A stretch of 64,000 nucleotides of DNA, taken from Vibrio agarivorans (GTDB lineage: Bacteria > Pseudomonadota > Gammaproteobacteria > Enterobacterales > Vibrionaceae). The stretch spans positions 62,001 to 126,000 of the forward strand of contig NZ_JAUFQF010000004.1 of assembly GCF_030409635.1 (NCBI RefSeq). Reading direction: 5' to 3'. The stretch's first letter is position 1; the number at the start of each line of letters is the position of its first letter. Positions 40,651 through 49,571 of this stretch are shown here, one piece after another. Both the position numbers and the translations under genes were made by a program. Under the pieces are notes generated by a model. It saw only the letters and a program-made list of their open reading frames with translations, was not told the origin of the DNA and searched no databases.

Positions 40651-40710
40651 TTAGCTCTGTTGTTAAGCTTTATCGTTATCTTACGATTTGTTCGACCAAA
40701 GCGCTTAAAA

Positions 40711-40727
40711 TTAACATTTGCTAAACA
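40711..40727 (-). promoter_or_regulatory. Candidate ArcA site upstream of sdhC
   Basis: On the minus strand TGTTT-N6-TGTTA forms two direct repeats with 11-base spacing, the layout of ArcA-P sites (TGTTA repeats one helical turn apart). It lies 61-77 bases before the sdhC start. Confidence 0.45.
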
Positions 40728-40966
40728 AAACACCTGTTTTCACAGGTTAATTTTTTATGACAAATGGACAATTTATTACTTCAAGGCACAAATTATATCT
40801 ATGCTTATCGCCTTGATATGTATGGGCTAAGGATAAATCAACGTCGCCAATATACGACTGGCAACATTGTATTACAATTGGTGTAACAAATTTTGCTACA
40901 TGGCACAGATTTTTAACCAATTTGATATAAAAAATCGTAACAAGTGCACACATCAGCGGAGAAAAA

Positions 40967-40995
40967 TTGACTTTACTGCTCAAGACACGTAAAAA
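40967..40995 (+). promoter_or_regulatory. Candidate sigma-70 promoter of gltA
   Basis: TTGACT (40967-40972), a 17-base spacer and TAAAAA (40990-40995) lie about 50 bases before the gltA start. The -10 is imperfect. Confidence 0.4.
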
Positions 40996-41047
40996 AATGG
41001 CACATAAACATCCTGGATGGATTAAATAATAAACAAAGGAGATTGTT

Positions 41048-42337
41048 ATGGCGGATAAGAATGCGATCCTTCATATTGAGGGAAAAGCACCGATCGAGCT
41101 ACCGATTATGGATGGATCTATCGGTCCTCAAGTAGTCGATGTTCGTAAACTAGGAGCAAGTGGCTACTTCACTTTTGACCCTGGTTTCCTTGCTACAGCA
41201 TCTTGTGAGTCCCAAATAACTTACATCGACGGCGGAAAAGGCGTGCTATTGCACCGCGGCTTCCCTATCGACCAGTTAGCCAATAACGCTGATTATTTAG
41301 AAGTTTGTTACATCCTTCTTTACGGCGAAGCCCCTACCCGAGAGCAATACGAACAATTCAAGGTGACTGTCACTCGTCATACGATGGTCCACGAGCAAAT
41401 CGCAAGCTTCTTCCACGGCTTCCGTCGTGATGCTCACCCAATGGCAGTCATGTGTGGTGTTGTAGGCGCATTAGCGGCGTTCTACCACGACTCACTAGAC
41501 ATCAACAACGATGAACACCGTGAGATTGCAGCATACCGTCTGCTGTCAAAAATGCCGACTTTGGCAGCGATGTGTTACAAATACTCTATCGGTCAACCTT
41601 TCATTTACCCTCGCAACGACCTAACGTACGCAGAAAACTTCCTGCACATGATGTTTGCAAACCCATGTGAAGAGTATGAAGTTAACCCTGTCGTAGCGCG
41701 TGCAATGGATAAGATTTTCACCCTACACGCTGACCACGAACAAAACGCTTCTACATCGACAGTCCGTCTTGCTGGTTCTTCGGGCGCTAACCCATTTGCT
41801 TGTATTGCAGCGGGTATCGCTTCACTTTGGGGCCCAGCTCACGGTGGTGCGAACGAGGCGTGTTTGCGCATGTTGGAAGAGATCGGCAGCGTCGATAAGA
41901 TTCCAGAGTATGTAGAACGTGCGAAGGACAAAGATGACCCATTCCGTCTGATGGGCTTTGGTCACCGTGTGTACAAAAACTATGACCCTCGTGCAACGGT
42001 AATGCGTGAAGCATGTCATGAGGTACTTAGCGAGCTTAACATCAAAGATCCACTGCTTGATGTTGCTATGGAACTTGAGCGTATCGCGCTTTCAGATGAG
42101 TACTTCGTTGAGAAGAAACTTTATCCGAACGTAGATTTCTACTCTGGCATCATTCTGAAGGCGATTGGCATTCCTGTTTCGATGTTCACTGTTATCTTTG
42201 CTATGTCGCGCACTATCGGTTGGATTGCCCACTGGAATGAAATGCACAGTGATCCAGGCAACCGTATTGGACGCCCACGTCAGCTTTATACTGGTCAAGA
42301 GCAGCGTGACTTCCGCCCAATTCATGAGCGTGAATAA
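41048..42337 (+). CDS. gltA: Citrate synthase (type II, hexameric)
   Basis: Condenses acetyl-CoA with oxaloacetate at the entry to the TCA cycle. At 429 residues it is the large NADH-regulated gamma-proteobacterial type. Signature segments: the oxaloacetate-binding histidine in [14 protein letters not shown] near 226-239, the second histidine in [16 protein letters not shown] near 262-277, and [13 protein letters not shown] near 307-319. Catalytic aspartate in [13 protein letters not shown] near 359-371. AAGGAGA precedes the ATG by about six bases. It is divergent from the sdh-suc cluster. Confidence 0.98.
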   Translation: MADKNAILHIEGKAPIELPIMDGSIGPQVVDVRKLGASGYFTFDPGFLATASCESQITYIDGGKGVLLHRGFPIDQLANNADYLEVCYILLYGEAPTREQYEQFKVTVTRHTMVHEQIASFFHGFRRDAHPMAVMCGVVGALAAFYHDSLDINNDEHREIAAYRLLSKMPTLAAMCYKYSIGQPFIYPRNDLTYAENFLHMMFANPCEEYEVNPVVARAMDKIFTLHADHEQNASTSTVRLAGSSGANPFACIAAGIASLWGPAHGGANEACLRMLEEIGSVDKIPEYVERAKDKDDPFRLMGFGHRVYKNYDPRATVMREACHEVLSELNIKDPLLDVAMELERIALSDEYFVEKKLYPNVDFYSGIILKAIGIPVSMFTVIFAMSRTIGWIAHWNEMHSDPGNRIGRPRQLYTGQEQRDFRPIHERE

Positions 42338-42370
42338 TCATCTTTGGTGATACATAACGACCTAAATGAC

Positions 42371-42403
42371 AAAAGGCTTGAACCATAGGTTCAAGCCTTT
42401 TTA
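42371..42403. terminator. Bidirectional terminator between gltA and ybgI
   Basis: A perfect 14-base stem (42371-42384 with 42388-42401, loop ATA) has A/T tracts on both sides, between convergent genes. Confidence 0.92.
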
Positions 42404-42422
42404 GTTTTCTATTCGAATGACT

Positions 42423-43199
42423 CTAAACCGGATTGTCGATGTCGACAAATTCAACTTCAAAGCCATACTCTTGCGCTAACCATTCACCGAGTGCTTTGAT
42501 ACCATAGCGCTCAGTTGCATGATGACCCGCGGCAAAATAGTGAATGTCTTGCTCTCGTGCCGAGTAGGTTGTGCGCTCTGAGATTTCACCAGAGATAAAA
42601 GCGTCTAAGCCATTTTGCGCAGCAAGTTCAATATAGTCTTGGCCACCACCTGTACACCATCCCACAGTTTCAATCAGCTTATTAGCATCGTCTGGCGCAA
42701 TGTGTAGCGGAGCACGATTCAATACATGTGCAATTTTTTCAGCAAACTCCTGTCCTGTCATCGGCTGCGCCAGTCGACCGAACATTGCCACTGATTGAGG
42801 GTGTCCTTCTAGACCCCCTTTCACTGTAATCTCCAGCAGTCGAGCAAGTTCAGCGTTGTTACCTAGCTCTGGGTGAATATCTAATGGTAAGTGGTAGCCC
42901 AATAAGTTGATATCGTTTTTGATCAAGGTACGGATACGCTTGCCTTTCATGCCACGAATAGGCTCGGGCTCACCTTTCCAAAAGTAACCATGATGAACGA
43001 GCAATGCGTCTGCGTTCAACTCAACTGCTCGATCTATCAACGCCTGAGAAGCTGTTACACCAGTGACAATACGTTTTATCTCGGATTTACCCTCAACCTG
43101 AAGACCATTCGGCGCATAGTCTTTAATTAGCTGCGGCGATAGTTTTTCATTAAGTCGCTTTTCAAGCTCGAGAATATTCATGTACATGTTCGCGTCCAT
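42423..43199 (-). CDS. ybgI: Nif3-like dinuclear metal-centre protein (YbgI family)
   Basis: Member of the NIF3/YbgI family: hexameric toroids with a two-metal centre and no agreed physiological function (GTP cyclohydrolase-type annotation is historical). Metal-ligand motifs are LLVHHGYFWKGEPEP near residue 67 and AAGHHATERYGIKAL near 223, with HPELGNNAELA near 108. ISGEISERTTYSARE is also conserved. The frame opens at ATG 43199 (MDANMYMNILELEKRL), but ATG codons four and six residues later give N-termini closer to E. coli YbgI; no strong ribosome-binding site decides it. Confidence 0.93.
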   Translation of the reverse strand: MDANMYMNILELEKRLNEKLSPQLIKDYAPNGLQVEGKSEIKRIVTGVTASQALIDRAVELNADALLVHHGYFWKGEPEPIRGMKGKRIRTLIKNDINLLGYHLPLDIHPELGNNAELARLLEITVKGGLEGHPQSVAMFGRLAQPMTGQEFAEKIAHVLNRAPLHIAPDDANKLIETVGWCTGGGQDYIELAAQNGLDAFISGEISERTTYSAREQDIHYFAAGHHATERYGIKALGEWLAQEYGFEVEFVDIDNPV

Positions 43200-43275
43200 T
43201 TAGATTGCTTTTGGCAAAGTGTATTCCAAGCCGTATAGTGATGCTAGCGATTAGAGTCAGATCAGGAAAACAAGG

Positions 43276-44031
43276 ATGAATCAGCTTACACGCTTTCGCG
43301 ATTGGATCTATCATGCCCCCTCTCTGTTTGAAGAGCGTGAGCCTTTTATCTGTTTTAAAGATGTCGACCAGCCGAATTACCCAATAGATGACTATCAGGG
43401 AAACCCTCGACTTGGGTTTATTTATCAACACTTGTGTACCGAACTCATCACACAGTCTAGACAATATGATGTAGTGTTAGAGGAAGTGCAGATCAATGAT
43501 CAACATGGAAAGACACTGGGTGCCATTGACTTGATCATACGTGACAATATCACTGGGTTAAACGAGCACTGGGAAGTCGCTATCAAGTTCTACCTGCTAC
43601 ACGATGGCACTTGGTTTGGCCCCAACGCCCACGATCAGCTGGATAAAAAGCTGGAACGAATGCTCAACCACCAGCTCAAAATGAGTCACACGCCGCAATT
43701 TAGGCATTTACATCCAGCATTATCCCCGATGACAGAGCGTCTACTACTCCAGGGAAGGCTTTACACCAACCCGTTTAACAATGAGCTTACCCCAACAAGC
43801 TGTCTCGGTTTCAACCTGAACCAAAGCCAAATATGCGGTCATTGGTGTTATCAACATCAATTTGACCTGATAAAAGAAACTCTGTTTGAAATTGAGAAAG
43901 TCGATTGGGCAGCAGGGGGAACGCTAGCTAAAAGGCCACTAACCCAGCCAACTGGAAGGTTTACCCACGCTCAATCACAGAGCGGGCAGTTTTGGTTTAT
44001 CGTCGAAAATGACTGGCCAAACAATCAATAA
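43276..44031 (+). CDS. DUF1853 family protein
   Basis: A 251-residue protein of unknown function that I recognise as DUF1853. It carries the conserved block EVAIKFYLLHDGTWFGPNAH near residues 97-116, followed by DQLDKKLERMLNHQL. An earlier acidic motif LGAIDLIIRD lies near 77-86. The order ID-(n)-E-x-KFY resembles the D...ExK core of PD-(D/E)XK nucleases, so a nuclease-related fold is possible but unproven. It is divergent from ybgI and convergent with pgm. Confidence 0.8.
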   Translation: MNQLTRFRDWIYHAPSLFEEREPFICFKDVDQPNYPIDDYQGNPRLGFIYQHLCTELITQSRQYDVVLEEVQINDQHGKTLGAIDLIIRDNITGLNEHWEVAIKFYLLHDGTWFGPNAHDQLDKKLERMLNHQLKMSHTPQFRHLHPALSPMTERLLLQGRLYTNPFNNELTPTSCLGFNLNQSQICGHWCYQHQFDLIKETLFEIEKVDWAAGGTLAKRPLTQPTGRFTHAQSQSGQFWFIVENDWPNNQ

Positions 44032-44039
44032 GTTAAAAA

Positions 44040-44078
44040 TGAGCAAAAAAAAGGGTTAAAGCTCTCACTTCAACCCTT
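44040..44078 (-). terminator. Terminator of pgm
   Basis: On the minus strand an 11-base stem with one G.U (44078-44068 with 44061-44051, loop TGAGAG) runs into eight Ts. It follows the pgm stop by 23 bases. Confidence 0.88.
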
Positions 44079-44101
44079 CCATTTCTATCTCGCTTGAGTT
44101 T

Positions 44102-45748
44102 TTACAACCCAGCCTCAGCAAATACCTGATTCACAATCTCTTGTGCTTCTGCTTCGATTTGCTTCAAGTGCTCTTCGCCTTTAAAGCTCTCGCAGTAGAT
44201 CTTATAGATATCTTCTGTACCTGATGGACGAGCAGCAAACCAACCATTTTCTGTTGTTACTTTCAGGCCACCAATTGCAGCACCATTACCTGGAGCATGC
44301 GTTAGGCGCGCTGTAATCGCATCACCAGCCAGTGTTTCAGCAGAAACCATCTCTGGAGACAGCTTCTTCAAAACGTCTTTTTGTGGGCCATTTGCAACTG
44401 CTTGGATGCGATTGTATTTTGACTCACCATGCTTAGCCGCAAGCTCTTCATAGTACTCTTGAGGGTTCTTACCTGTGACTGCTGTGATTTCTGCCGCAAG
44501 TAGACAAAGAATGATGCCATCTTTATCTGTTGACCACGGTGTGCCATCTTTACGCAGGAATGAAGCACCTGCACTCTCTTCACCGCCGAAGCCAAACTGA
44601 CCAGAGTAAAGGCCATCAACAAACCATTTGAAGCCCACTGGCACTTCGCATAGTTCACGACCTAAGTCAGCAACCACACGGTCAATCAAAGCACTTGAAA
44701 CCAGTGTTTTACCCACGGCTACATCTTTCGCCCAACCTTCACGATGACGGTAAAGGTAATCAATACAAACCGCGAGGAAGTGGTTAGGGTTCATCAAGCC
44801 TTTAGGCGTAACGATGCCGTGACGGTCGTAATCTGGGTCATTACCGAACGCAAGATCGTATTCATCTTTCAGTGCCAATAGACCCGCCATTGCGTATGGT
44901 GAAGAACAATCCATACGTACAACACCATCTTTATCCAACGACATAAATTGGAAACTTGGATCAATCGCTTCGCTTACCAAAGTTAAATCTAGGTTGTAAG
45001 CCGTTGCGATTTGACGCCAGTAATCAATGCCACTGCCGCCTAATGGGTCAACACCAATTTTTAACTTCGCGTTTTGAATCGCTTCCATGTTGATCACATT
45101 GGTTAGATCTGCAACATAAGGTGCAACAAGGTCTTTCTCTACGAACAAATCAGACGCTTTTGCGTCTGCAAGTTTCATGCGCTTAACGCCTTGTAGACCT
45201 TCAGCAATCAATTGATTGGCGCGATCTTCAATCGCTTGTGTCAACTCACCTTCCGCAGGACCGCCGTGCACTGGGTTGTATTTGATACCACCATCTTGCG
45301 GTGGATTATGAGATGGTGTGATCACGATACCATCTGCTTTATCTGCATTGACAAGGTTATGTGTCAGTATCGCGTGAGAAACACCAGGCGTTGGTGTGTA
45401 GCCGTTGTCGGCTTGTGCGATAACTTGTACGCCATTGGCAACAAGTACTTCTACTACACTTGAGAATGCAGGCTCTGACAATGCGTGAGTGTCTTTACCA
45501 ACAAAAATCGGACCCTTGGTACCGTGCTCAGCGCGCACTTCAGCCACTGCTTGCGCGATCGCAAGGATATGATTTTCATTGAAGGTTGATTTGTCTGCCG
45601 TACCACGGTGACCAGAAGTACCAAATTGCACTTTGTGCTCTGAGTTTGATGCTTCAGGTTGTAATAAGTAGTAGTTTGAAACTAGGGCAGGAATATTGTG
45701 CAGGTCTTGTTGTTGCGCCTTTTGTCCCGCACGAGGGTGCATAGCCAT
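44102..45748 (-). CDS. pgm: Phosphoglucomutase (alpha-D-glucose)
   Basis: Interconverts glucose-1-phosphate and glucose-6-phosphate, linking glycogen/galactose metabolism and envelope sugar synthesis. The protein is 548 residues. [15 protein letters not shown] near residue 43 is the N-terminal signature, the phosphoserine loop is [13 protein letters not shown] near 142-154, Mg2+ binding is [10 protein letters not shown] near 304, and sugar binding is [11 protein letters not shown] near 392. The C-terminal phosphate-binding [12 protein letters not shown] lies near 512. It is downstream of seqA, the E. coli order, but a strong hairpin intervenes. Confidence 0.98.
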   Translation of the reverse strand: MAMHPRAGQKAQQQDLHNIPALVSNYYLLQPEASNSEHKVQFGTSGHRGTADKSTFNENHILAIAQAVAEVRAEHGTKGPIFVGKDTHALSEPAFSSVVEVLVANGVQVIAQADNGYTPTPGVSHAILTHNLVNADKADGIVITPSHNPPQDGGIKYNPVHGGPAEGELTQAIEDRANQLIAEGLQGVKRMKLADAKASDLFVEKDLVAPYVADLTNVINMEAIQNAKLKIGVDPLGGSGIDYWRQIATAYNLDLTLVSEAIDPSFQFMSLDKDGVVRMDCSSPYAMAGLLALKDEYDLAFGNDPDYDRHGIVTPKGLMNPNHFLAVCIDYLYRHREGWAKDVAVGKTLVSSALIDRVVADLGRELCEVPVGFKWFVDGLYSGQFGFGGEESAGASFLRKDGTPWSTDKDGIILCLLAAEITAVTGKNPQEYYEELAAKHGESKYNRIQAVANGPQKDVLKKLSPEMVSAETLAGDAITARLTHAPGNGAAIGGLKVTTENGWFAARPSGTEDIYKIYCESFKGEEHLKQIEAEAQEIVNQVFAEAGL

Positions 45749-45782
45749 TTTGACATCCTTTCTTTAATAACGAAAAAACAAA

Positions 45783-45824
45783 AAACCTCATAATACTGAT
45801 GTTTATCATCGTATTATGAGGTTT
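45783..45824 (-). terminator. Strong hairpin with T tracts between seqA and pgm
   Basis: A 14-base stem (45783-45796 with 45811-45824) is extended by GATG/CATC around a five-base loop, leaving one unpaired base. On the minus strand it is followed by TTTTTTGTTTTTT. It lies 13 bases after the seqA stop and 34 bases before the pgm start, so it should terminate seqA transcripts or act as an attenuator for pgm. Confidence 0.85.
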
Positions 45825-45837
45825 GTGTCCAATTTCT

Positions 45838-46392
45838 TTAAATTGATAAGGTGACTTTCTCAATCAAGTCTGAAGGGAAGCTCATTCTCACCATCAACTG
45901 TTCGACCATCTGGCGTTTACGGCTGGTGTTATTATTGGTGATGACCCAAAACGGTGTGTTGGGAATCGCCTTAGGCTTGGTTGTTTTGCCCCCTTCAAGC
46001 AAAGTCTGCTCGTTATCGGCAAAGTAGACGCGCTTGCGACCTTTCACTTGCATCGCTTCCGAGAAGTCTGCTGGATTGAGAGTGTACAGCGTTGACAGAA
46101 CTAACATAAAACGGTCGATGGCTTTTTTCAGGCCGGCAAATTCATCTGATATTAGCAGTGAACGCATCTCTTTGATGCTGTCTACACCGTTTACGCGACC
46201 AGCATCTTTGCTGACTACGATACCTTGTGGCTGCTCTACCGGCTCTGCTGCTGCCTGCACGACCGGCGCAGGTTGTTGTCCCTCATCCACTTTCAGTAAA
46301 CGGCGTAATATATCTGACGCACTCTCACCGATGTGTTGGGTTTGGCTAGCAATGTAGCGGTAAAGATCCTCATCAACCTCAATTGTTTTCAT
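45838..46392 (-). CDS. seqA: Negative regulator of replication initiation SeqA
   Basis: Binds hemimethylated GATC pairs, sequesters the origin after firing and organises new DNA. The protein is 184 residues. The N-terminal oligomerisation segment MKTIEVDEDLYRYIASQT and ESASDILRRLL is followed by a Gln/Pro/Ala linker (about 45-75) and the C-terminal DNA-binding domain with the contact loop NNNTSRKRQMVEQLM near 158-172. It is divergent from ybfF. Confidence 0.97.
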   Translation of the reverse strand: MKTIEVDEDLYRYIASQTQHIGESASDILRRLLKVDEGQQPAPVVQAAAEPVEQPQGIVVSKDAGRVNGVDSIKEMRSLLISDEFAGLKKAIDRFMLVLSTLYTLNPADFSEAMQVKGRKRVYFADNEQTLLEGGKTTKPKAIPNTPFWVITNNNTSRKRQMVEQLMVRMSFPSDLIEKVTLSI

Positions 46393-46496
46393 TCGCTTTT
46401 CACAATCTCAATGTTTAAACTCTGGGGAATTATACCCAAGTCACCCCAAGATGCTAGGGATGATCCTGTAAATAACACCATCATAAAAAGAAAACT

Positions 46497-47270
46497 ATGC
46501 CTAAATTGCTCAACCATAAAATTCAAGGAAATGGTGCCCCTCTGATCCTTCTCCACGGCCTGTTTGGTAGCTTAGACAATCTTGGTCTGCTTGCGAGAGG
46601 CTTGGAACAAGAGTATCAAGTGATCAGTGTTGATCTACGAAATCATGGTCGATCGTTTCATTGCGACAACCACAGTTACGACTCAATGGCCGACGATGTT
46701 ATCGCACTACTCGATCACTTAGCGATCGAGCACTGTATTGTGATTGGGCACTCGATGGGTGGCAAGGTCGCCATGAAGTTAGCCGATCGTTGCCGCGACA
46801 GAGTGACTCAGCTCGTCGTTATGGACATGGCTCCGGTTGCCTATCAAACCCATCGCCATGACAATGTCTTTAGTGGTCTTCAAGCAGTGCTTGAGTATCA
46901 ACCTACTACGCGTAAGCAAGCGATTGATATTCTCGCTCAACACATAGAAATCGACGGTGTTCGTCAGTTCCTTTCAAAATCGATGGTCAATCATCAAGGT
47001 GTCATCCAGTGGCGATTCAATGTTCCTACCCTACTTAATCAATACCAAAGCATTGTCGGTTGGCAGGAGGGAGGCCCATTCTTGGCTCCAACGCTCTTTA
47101 TAAAAGGGGCGAACTCTGACTACATCGCACCACAGCACCAAGCCGCGATTCAACGACAGTTTCCTCATGCTAAAGCCCACATTATTGCAAACACTGGGCA
47201 CTGGCTACATGCTGAAAAACCCGCTGAAACCCTGCGAGCCATCAACAAGTTTTTAGACAAAAATCGATGA
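46497..47270 (+). CDS. ybfF: Alpha/beta-hydrolase esterase (YbfF type)
   Basis: A 257-residue alpha/beta hydrolase; E. coli YbfF is an acyl-CoA/short-ester esterase. LILLHGLFGSLDNLG near residues 17-31 forms the oxyanion hole. The nucleophile elbow is GHSMGGKVA with the serine near residue 91. NHGRSFH is near 50, an acid residue lies in the SDYIAPQH region near 209, and the catalytic histidine is in NTGHWLHAEKP near 240. It neighbours seqA as in enterobacteria. Confidence 0.92.
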   Translation: MPKLLNHKIQGNGAPLILLHGLFGSLDNLGLLARGLEQEYQVISVDLRNHGRSFHCDNHSYDSMADDVIALLDHLAIEHCIVIGHSMGGKVAMKLADRCRDRVTQLVVMDMAPVAYQTHRHDNVFSGLQAVLEYQPTTRKQAIDILAQHIEIDGVRQFLSKSMVNHQGVIQWRFNVPTLLNQYQSIVGWQEGGPFLAPTLFIKGANSDYIAPQHQAAIQRQFPHAKAHIIANTGHWLHAEKPAETLRAINKFLDKNR

Positions 47271-47373
47271 GATTTCTCATTACTGTCAATCTTTGATTGT
47301 TAAACAGCAATCATTAACTTTATCCGATAACAGTGGTATAGTGCGCCCAAGCAATTTGGCATAAAGGGACAGT

Positions 47374-47592
47374 ATGCTCTACGACTACATGAACGTGTTG
47401 GAATCGGTTGGTTTAGACCTGCTTTTTGCAGCGATCTTCTTCTTGATCGGTATGGCAATTAAAGACGTACTCAATCAAGCCAATGTTCCTCCTTTCGGTC
47501 GTCGTATTGTCTGGCTTGTGCTCTTTTTGGGTTGTGCTGGATTTATCGCGAAAGGGATTATCCAAATCAGCTGGGAAGGGACTGGACTATAA
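47374..47592 (+). CDS. DUF2788 family small membrane protein
   Basis: A 72-residue protein with two hydrophobic helices (about residues 13-30 and 47-66) around a short charged loop (NQANVPPFGRRI). It matches the DUF2788 pattern. Function unknown. A ribosome-binding site (AAAGGGAC) precedes the ATG. It lies 77 bases before fldA on the same strand, which suggests joint transcription. Confidence 0.85.
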   Translation: MLYDYMNVLESVGLDLLFAAIFFLIGMAIKDVLNQANVPPFGRRIVWLVLFLGCAGFIAKGIIQISWEGTGL

Positions 47593-47669
47593 GTTCAGCC
47601 ATGACGTTGAACCCCAATTCGGCGGCACCCTATTTTCGCCAACACTAAACAAACAAAGGTAGAGAATCT

Positions 47670-48203
47670 ATGGCAAGTGTAGGTATCTTTTTCGGCAGCG
47701 ATACAGGTAACACTGAAGCTGTTGCTAAGATGATTCAAAAGCAACTAGGTAAACAACTGATTCACGTACAAGATATTGCAAAAAGCAGCAAAGATGATGT
47801 CGACAACTTCGACCTACTTCTGCTTGGTATCCCAACTTGGTACTACGGTGAAGCACAGTGTGATTGGGATGACTTTTTCCCAGAGCTAGAGCAAATTGAC
47901 TTCTCTACCAAGCTGGTTGCGATCTTCGGTTGTGGCGACCAAGAGGATTACGCTGAGTACTTCTGTGACGCGATGGGCACTGTGCGTGACATCGTAGAAG
48001 CGAAAGGCGGTACTATCCTAGGTCAAACTTCAACTGACGGTTACGAGTTTGAGGCGTCTAAAGCGCTTGTTGAAGGCGATGACTCTCAATTCGTCGGTCT
48101 ATGTATCGATGAAGACCGCCAACCTGAGCTGACAGAAGAGCGCGTCAACAACTGGTGTAAGCAGCTGTTTGAAGAGATGTGTCTAGCAGAACTCGCTGAC
48201 TAA
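47670..48203 (+). CDS. fldA: Flavodoxin I
   Basis: A 177-residue long-chain flavodoxin, a low-potential FMN electron carrier that replaces ferredoxin when iron is scarce. The FMN phosphate loop is GSDTGNTEAVAKMI near residues 9-22. The isoalloxazine loops are GIPTWYYGEAQCDWDDF near 54-70 and FGCGDQEDYAEYFCDAMG near 89-106, with the long-chain insertion near 120-140. It sits close to fur, the gammaproteobacterial fldA-fur neighbourhood, although a DUF4442 gene on the other strand now lies between them. Confidence 0.97.
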   Translation: MASVGIFFGSDTGNTEAVAKMIQKQLGKQLIHVQDIAKSSKDDVDNFDLLLLGIPTWYYGEAQCDWDDFFPELEQIDFSTKLVAIFGCGDQEDYAEYFCDAMGTVRDIVEAKGGTILGQTSTDGYEFEASKALVEGDDSQFVGLCIDEDRQPELTEERVNNWCKQLFEEMCLAELAD

Positions 48204-48225
48204 CCTGATACTAGTTCATGCGCGC

Positions 48226-48257
48226 AAAACCCAAGCTTTTTGGCTTGGGTTTTTTGT
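48226..48257 (+). terminator. Terminator of fldA
   Basis: AAAACCCAAGC (48226-48236) pairs with GCTTGGGTTTT (48243-48253). A T tract follows the stem, and it begins 22 bases after the stop. Confidence 0.88.
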
Positions 48258-48296
48258 ATCGAACTGTGTCTCTCAGTTAACTCAAGCATAACACTT

Positions 48297-48770
48297 TCAG
48301 GTGAGCCTATGATCAGGCTTCTTTCTGATATAAAGCTTGCGTTCCACTTCAGCGACAACTTCTCCAGAATGGTTCTTTATATAAACGACAAACTCCGGAA
48401 AACACTTGTCCCCCGCTGCTGTTAATGCCCAAATCTCATCTAGCTGCTGCTGACTAAGCTCAAAATCCGCATACAAGTTCGTTGCCCCTGGCTTGATAAA
48501 GTTGATACTCGCCTCTTTATCCCAAACATAGTATTCAGGCCCCAAAATTCCCATTAACATCAAGGCGTAGACCGGGTCGGTTAGAGAGAACATGCTGCCA
48601 CCATACTGGGTTCTATTCGCATTCTTATTCCACCAACGAAGCTTAAGTCGCATCTTTACCTGACGAAAATCCTCACTAATGGAAAGAATCTTAATTCCCG
48701 CCCCCCAGAAGGGAGGCCAAATGTTAAGAGCAAAGCGAACTACGGCGGGTTTGTATATTTTGTAAAGCAT
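48297..48770 (-). CDS. DUF4442 hotdog-fold thioesterase-like protein
   Basis: A 157-residue protein with the DUF4442 pattern, a hotdog-fold family related to PaaI-like acyl-CoA thioesterases. Visible are WPPFWGAGIKI near residue 18, the conserved NRTQYGGSMFSLTDPVYALM near 52-71, and KEASINFIKPG near 84-94. The catalytic role is inferred from fold only and the substrate is unknown. It is inserted on the opposite strand between fldA and fur. Confidence 0.85.
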   Translation of the reverse strand: MLYKIYKPAVVRFALNIWPPFWGAGIKILSISEDFRQVKMRLKLRWWNKNANRTQYGGSMFSLTDPVYALMLMGILGPEYYVWDKEASINFIKPGATNLYADFELSQQQLDEIWALTAAGDKCFPEFVVYIKNHSGEVVAEVERKLYIRKKPDHRLT

Positions 48771-48966
48771 ATCAATTCGATTTCAGGCAACTCAAGATGT
48801 TACATAAATGTAACTCATCAGACCAGACAATGCCGTGATCAATAAAGTAATTTTTGTTACTGATATATCCCTTTGAAGTTCAAGGTTTATTGTTTTAGCG
48901 GCTTGCCATATAATCTAGGCATAACTAAATTCATGTGAAAGCTGAAGATCGTCAACAGGAATGTAT

Positions 48967-49413
48967 ATGCCAGACAATAATAAAGCCTTGAAGGATGCAG
49001 GTCTTAAAGTCACCTTGCCTAGGTTAAAGATATTAGAATTACTGCAACAGCCAGATTGTCAGCATATCAGCGCTGAAGACCTGTATAAGAAGCTCATCGA
49101 CCTTGGCGAAGAAATCGGTCTTGCAACGGTTTACCGTGTTCTTAACCAATTTGATGATGCAGGTATTGTAACTCGTCACCACTTTGAGGGCGGAAAGTCA
49201 GTCTTTGAACTGGCAACTCAGCACCACCATGACCACTTGGTTTGTTTAGACTGTGGTGAGGTTATCGAGTTTTCTGATGAAGTCATTGAGCAGCGCCAGA
49301 AAGAAATTGCGCAGAACTACAACATGACACTGACCAACCATAGCTTGTACCTCTACGGAAAAAGCCACAACAGTGCGTGTAAAACTGATCCTAATTACCA
49401 TAAGAAAAATTAA
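48967..49413 (+). CDS. fur: Ferric uptake regulator Fur
   Basis: An Fe2+-responsive repressor of iron acquisition genes. The protein is 148 residues from ATG 48967 (MPDNNKALKDAGLKVTLPR), chosen because AGGA lies six bases upstream; an ATG two codons earlier sits on that site. The winged helix includes EEIGLATVYRVLNQFDDAGIV. Metal sites are HHHDHLVCLDCGEVIEF (Cys pair of the structural zinc site) and the C-terminal histidines. The usual C-terminal YGKC cysteine is replaced (YGKSHNSACK), leaving one of the two distal cysteines. A terminator follows. Confidence 0.97.
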   Translation: MPDNNKALKDAGLKVTLPRLKILELLQQPDCQHISAEDLYKKLIDLGEEIGLATVYRVLNQFDDAGIVTRHHFEGGKSVFELATQHHHDHLVCLDCGEVIEFSDEVIEQRQKEIAQNYNMTLTNHSLYLYGKSHNSACKTDPNYHKKN

Positions 49414-49440
49414 GGTTTTCAACGCTCAGTATATAAACAG

Positions 49441-49470
49441 ACGCCAGCACATGTTGCTGGCGTTTTTTGT
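49441..49470 (+). terminator. Terminator of fur
   Basis: ACGCCAGCA (49441-49449), loop CATGT, TGCTGGCGT (49455-49463), then a T tract to about 49468. Confidence 0.93.
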
Positions 49471-49514
49471 ATTGTGCTCACTATAAGTTCACTCTCTGCT
49501 TATAAAAGCAGCCC

Positions 49515-49546
49515 ATAAAAAAACCAGCTCGAGATGAGCTGGTTTT
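49515..49546 (-). terminator. Terminator of glnS
   Basis: On the minus strand an 11-base perfect stem (49546-49536 with 49530-49520) is followed by a T tract. It lies 26 bases after the glnS stop. Confidence 0.9.
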
Positions 49547-49571
49547 CAAAAAGTAGCGATTAAACTAACAG

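Larger units (their letters stand above)
40651..41047. other. Shared regulatory region between sdhC and gltA
   Basis: A 397-base divergent promoter region, AT-rich and without genes. It holds a candidate ArcA site near the sdhC side and a candidate sigma-70 promoter near gltA (both listed separately). Coordinated control of sdh and gltA by ArcA and catabolite state is known in enterobacteria. Confidence 0.7.

Noticed and set aside
40730..40760. Hairpin with T run near the sdhC-gltA region read as a small-RNA terminator
   Set aside because: The stem is only six bases and there is no promoter or transcript-like segment ahead of it.
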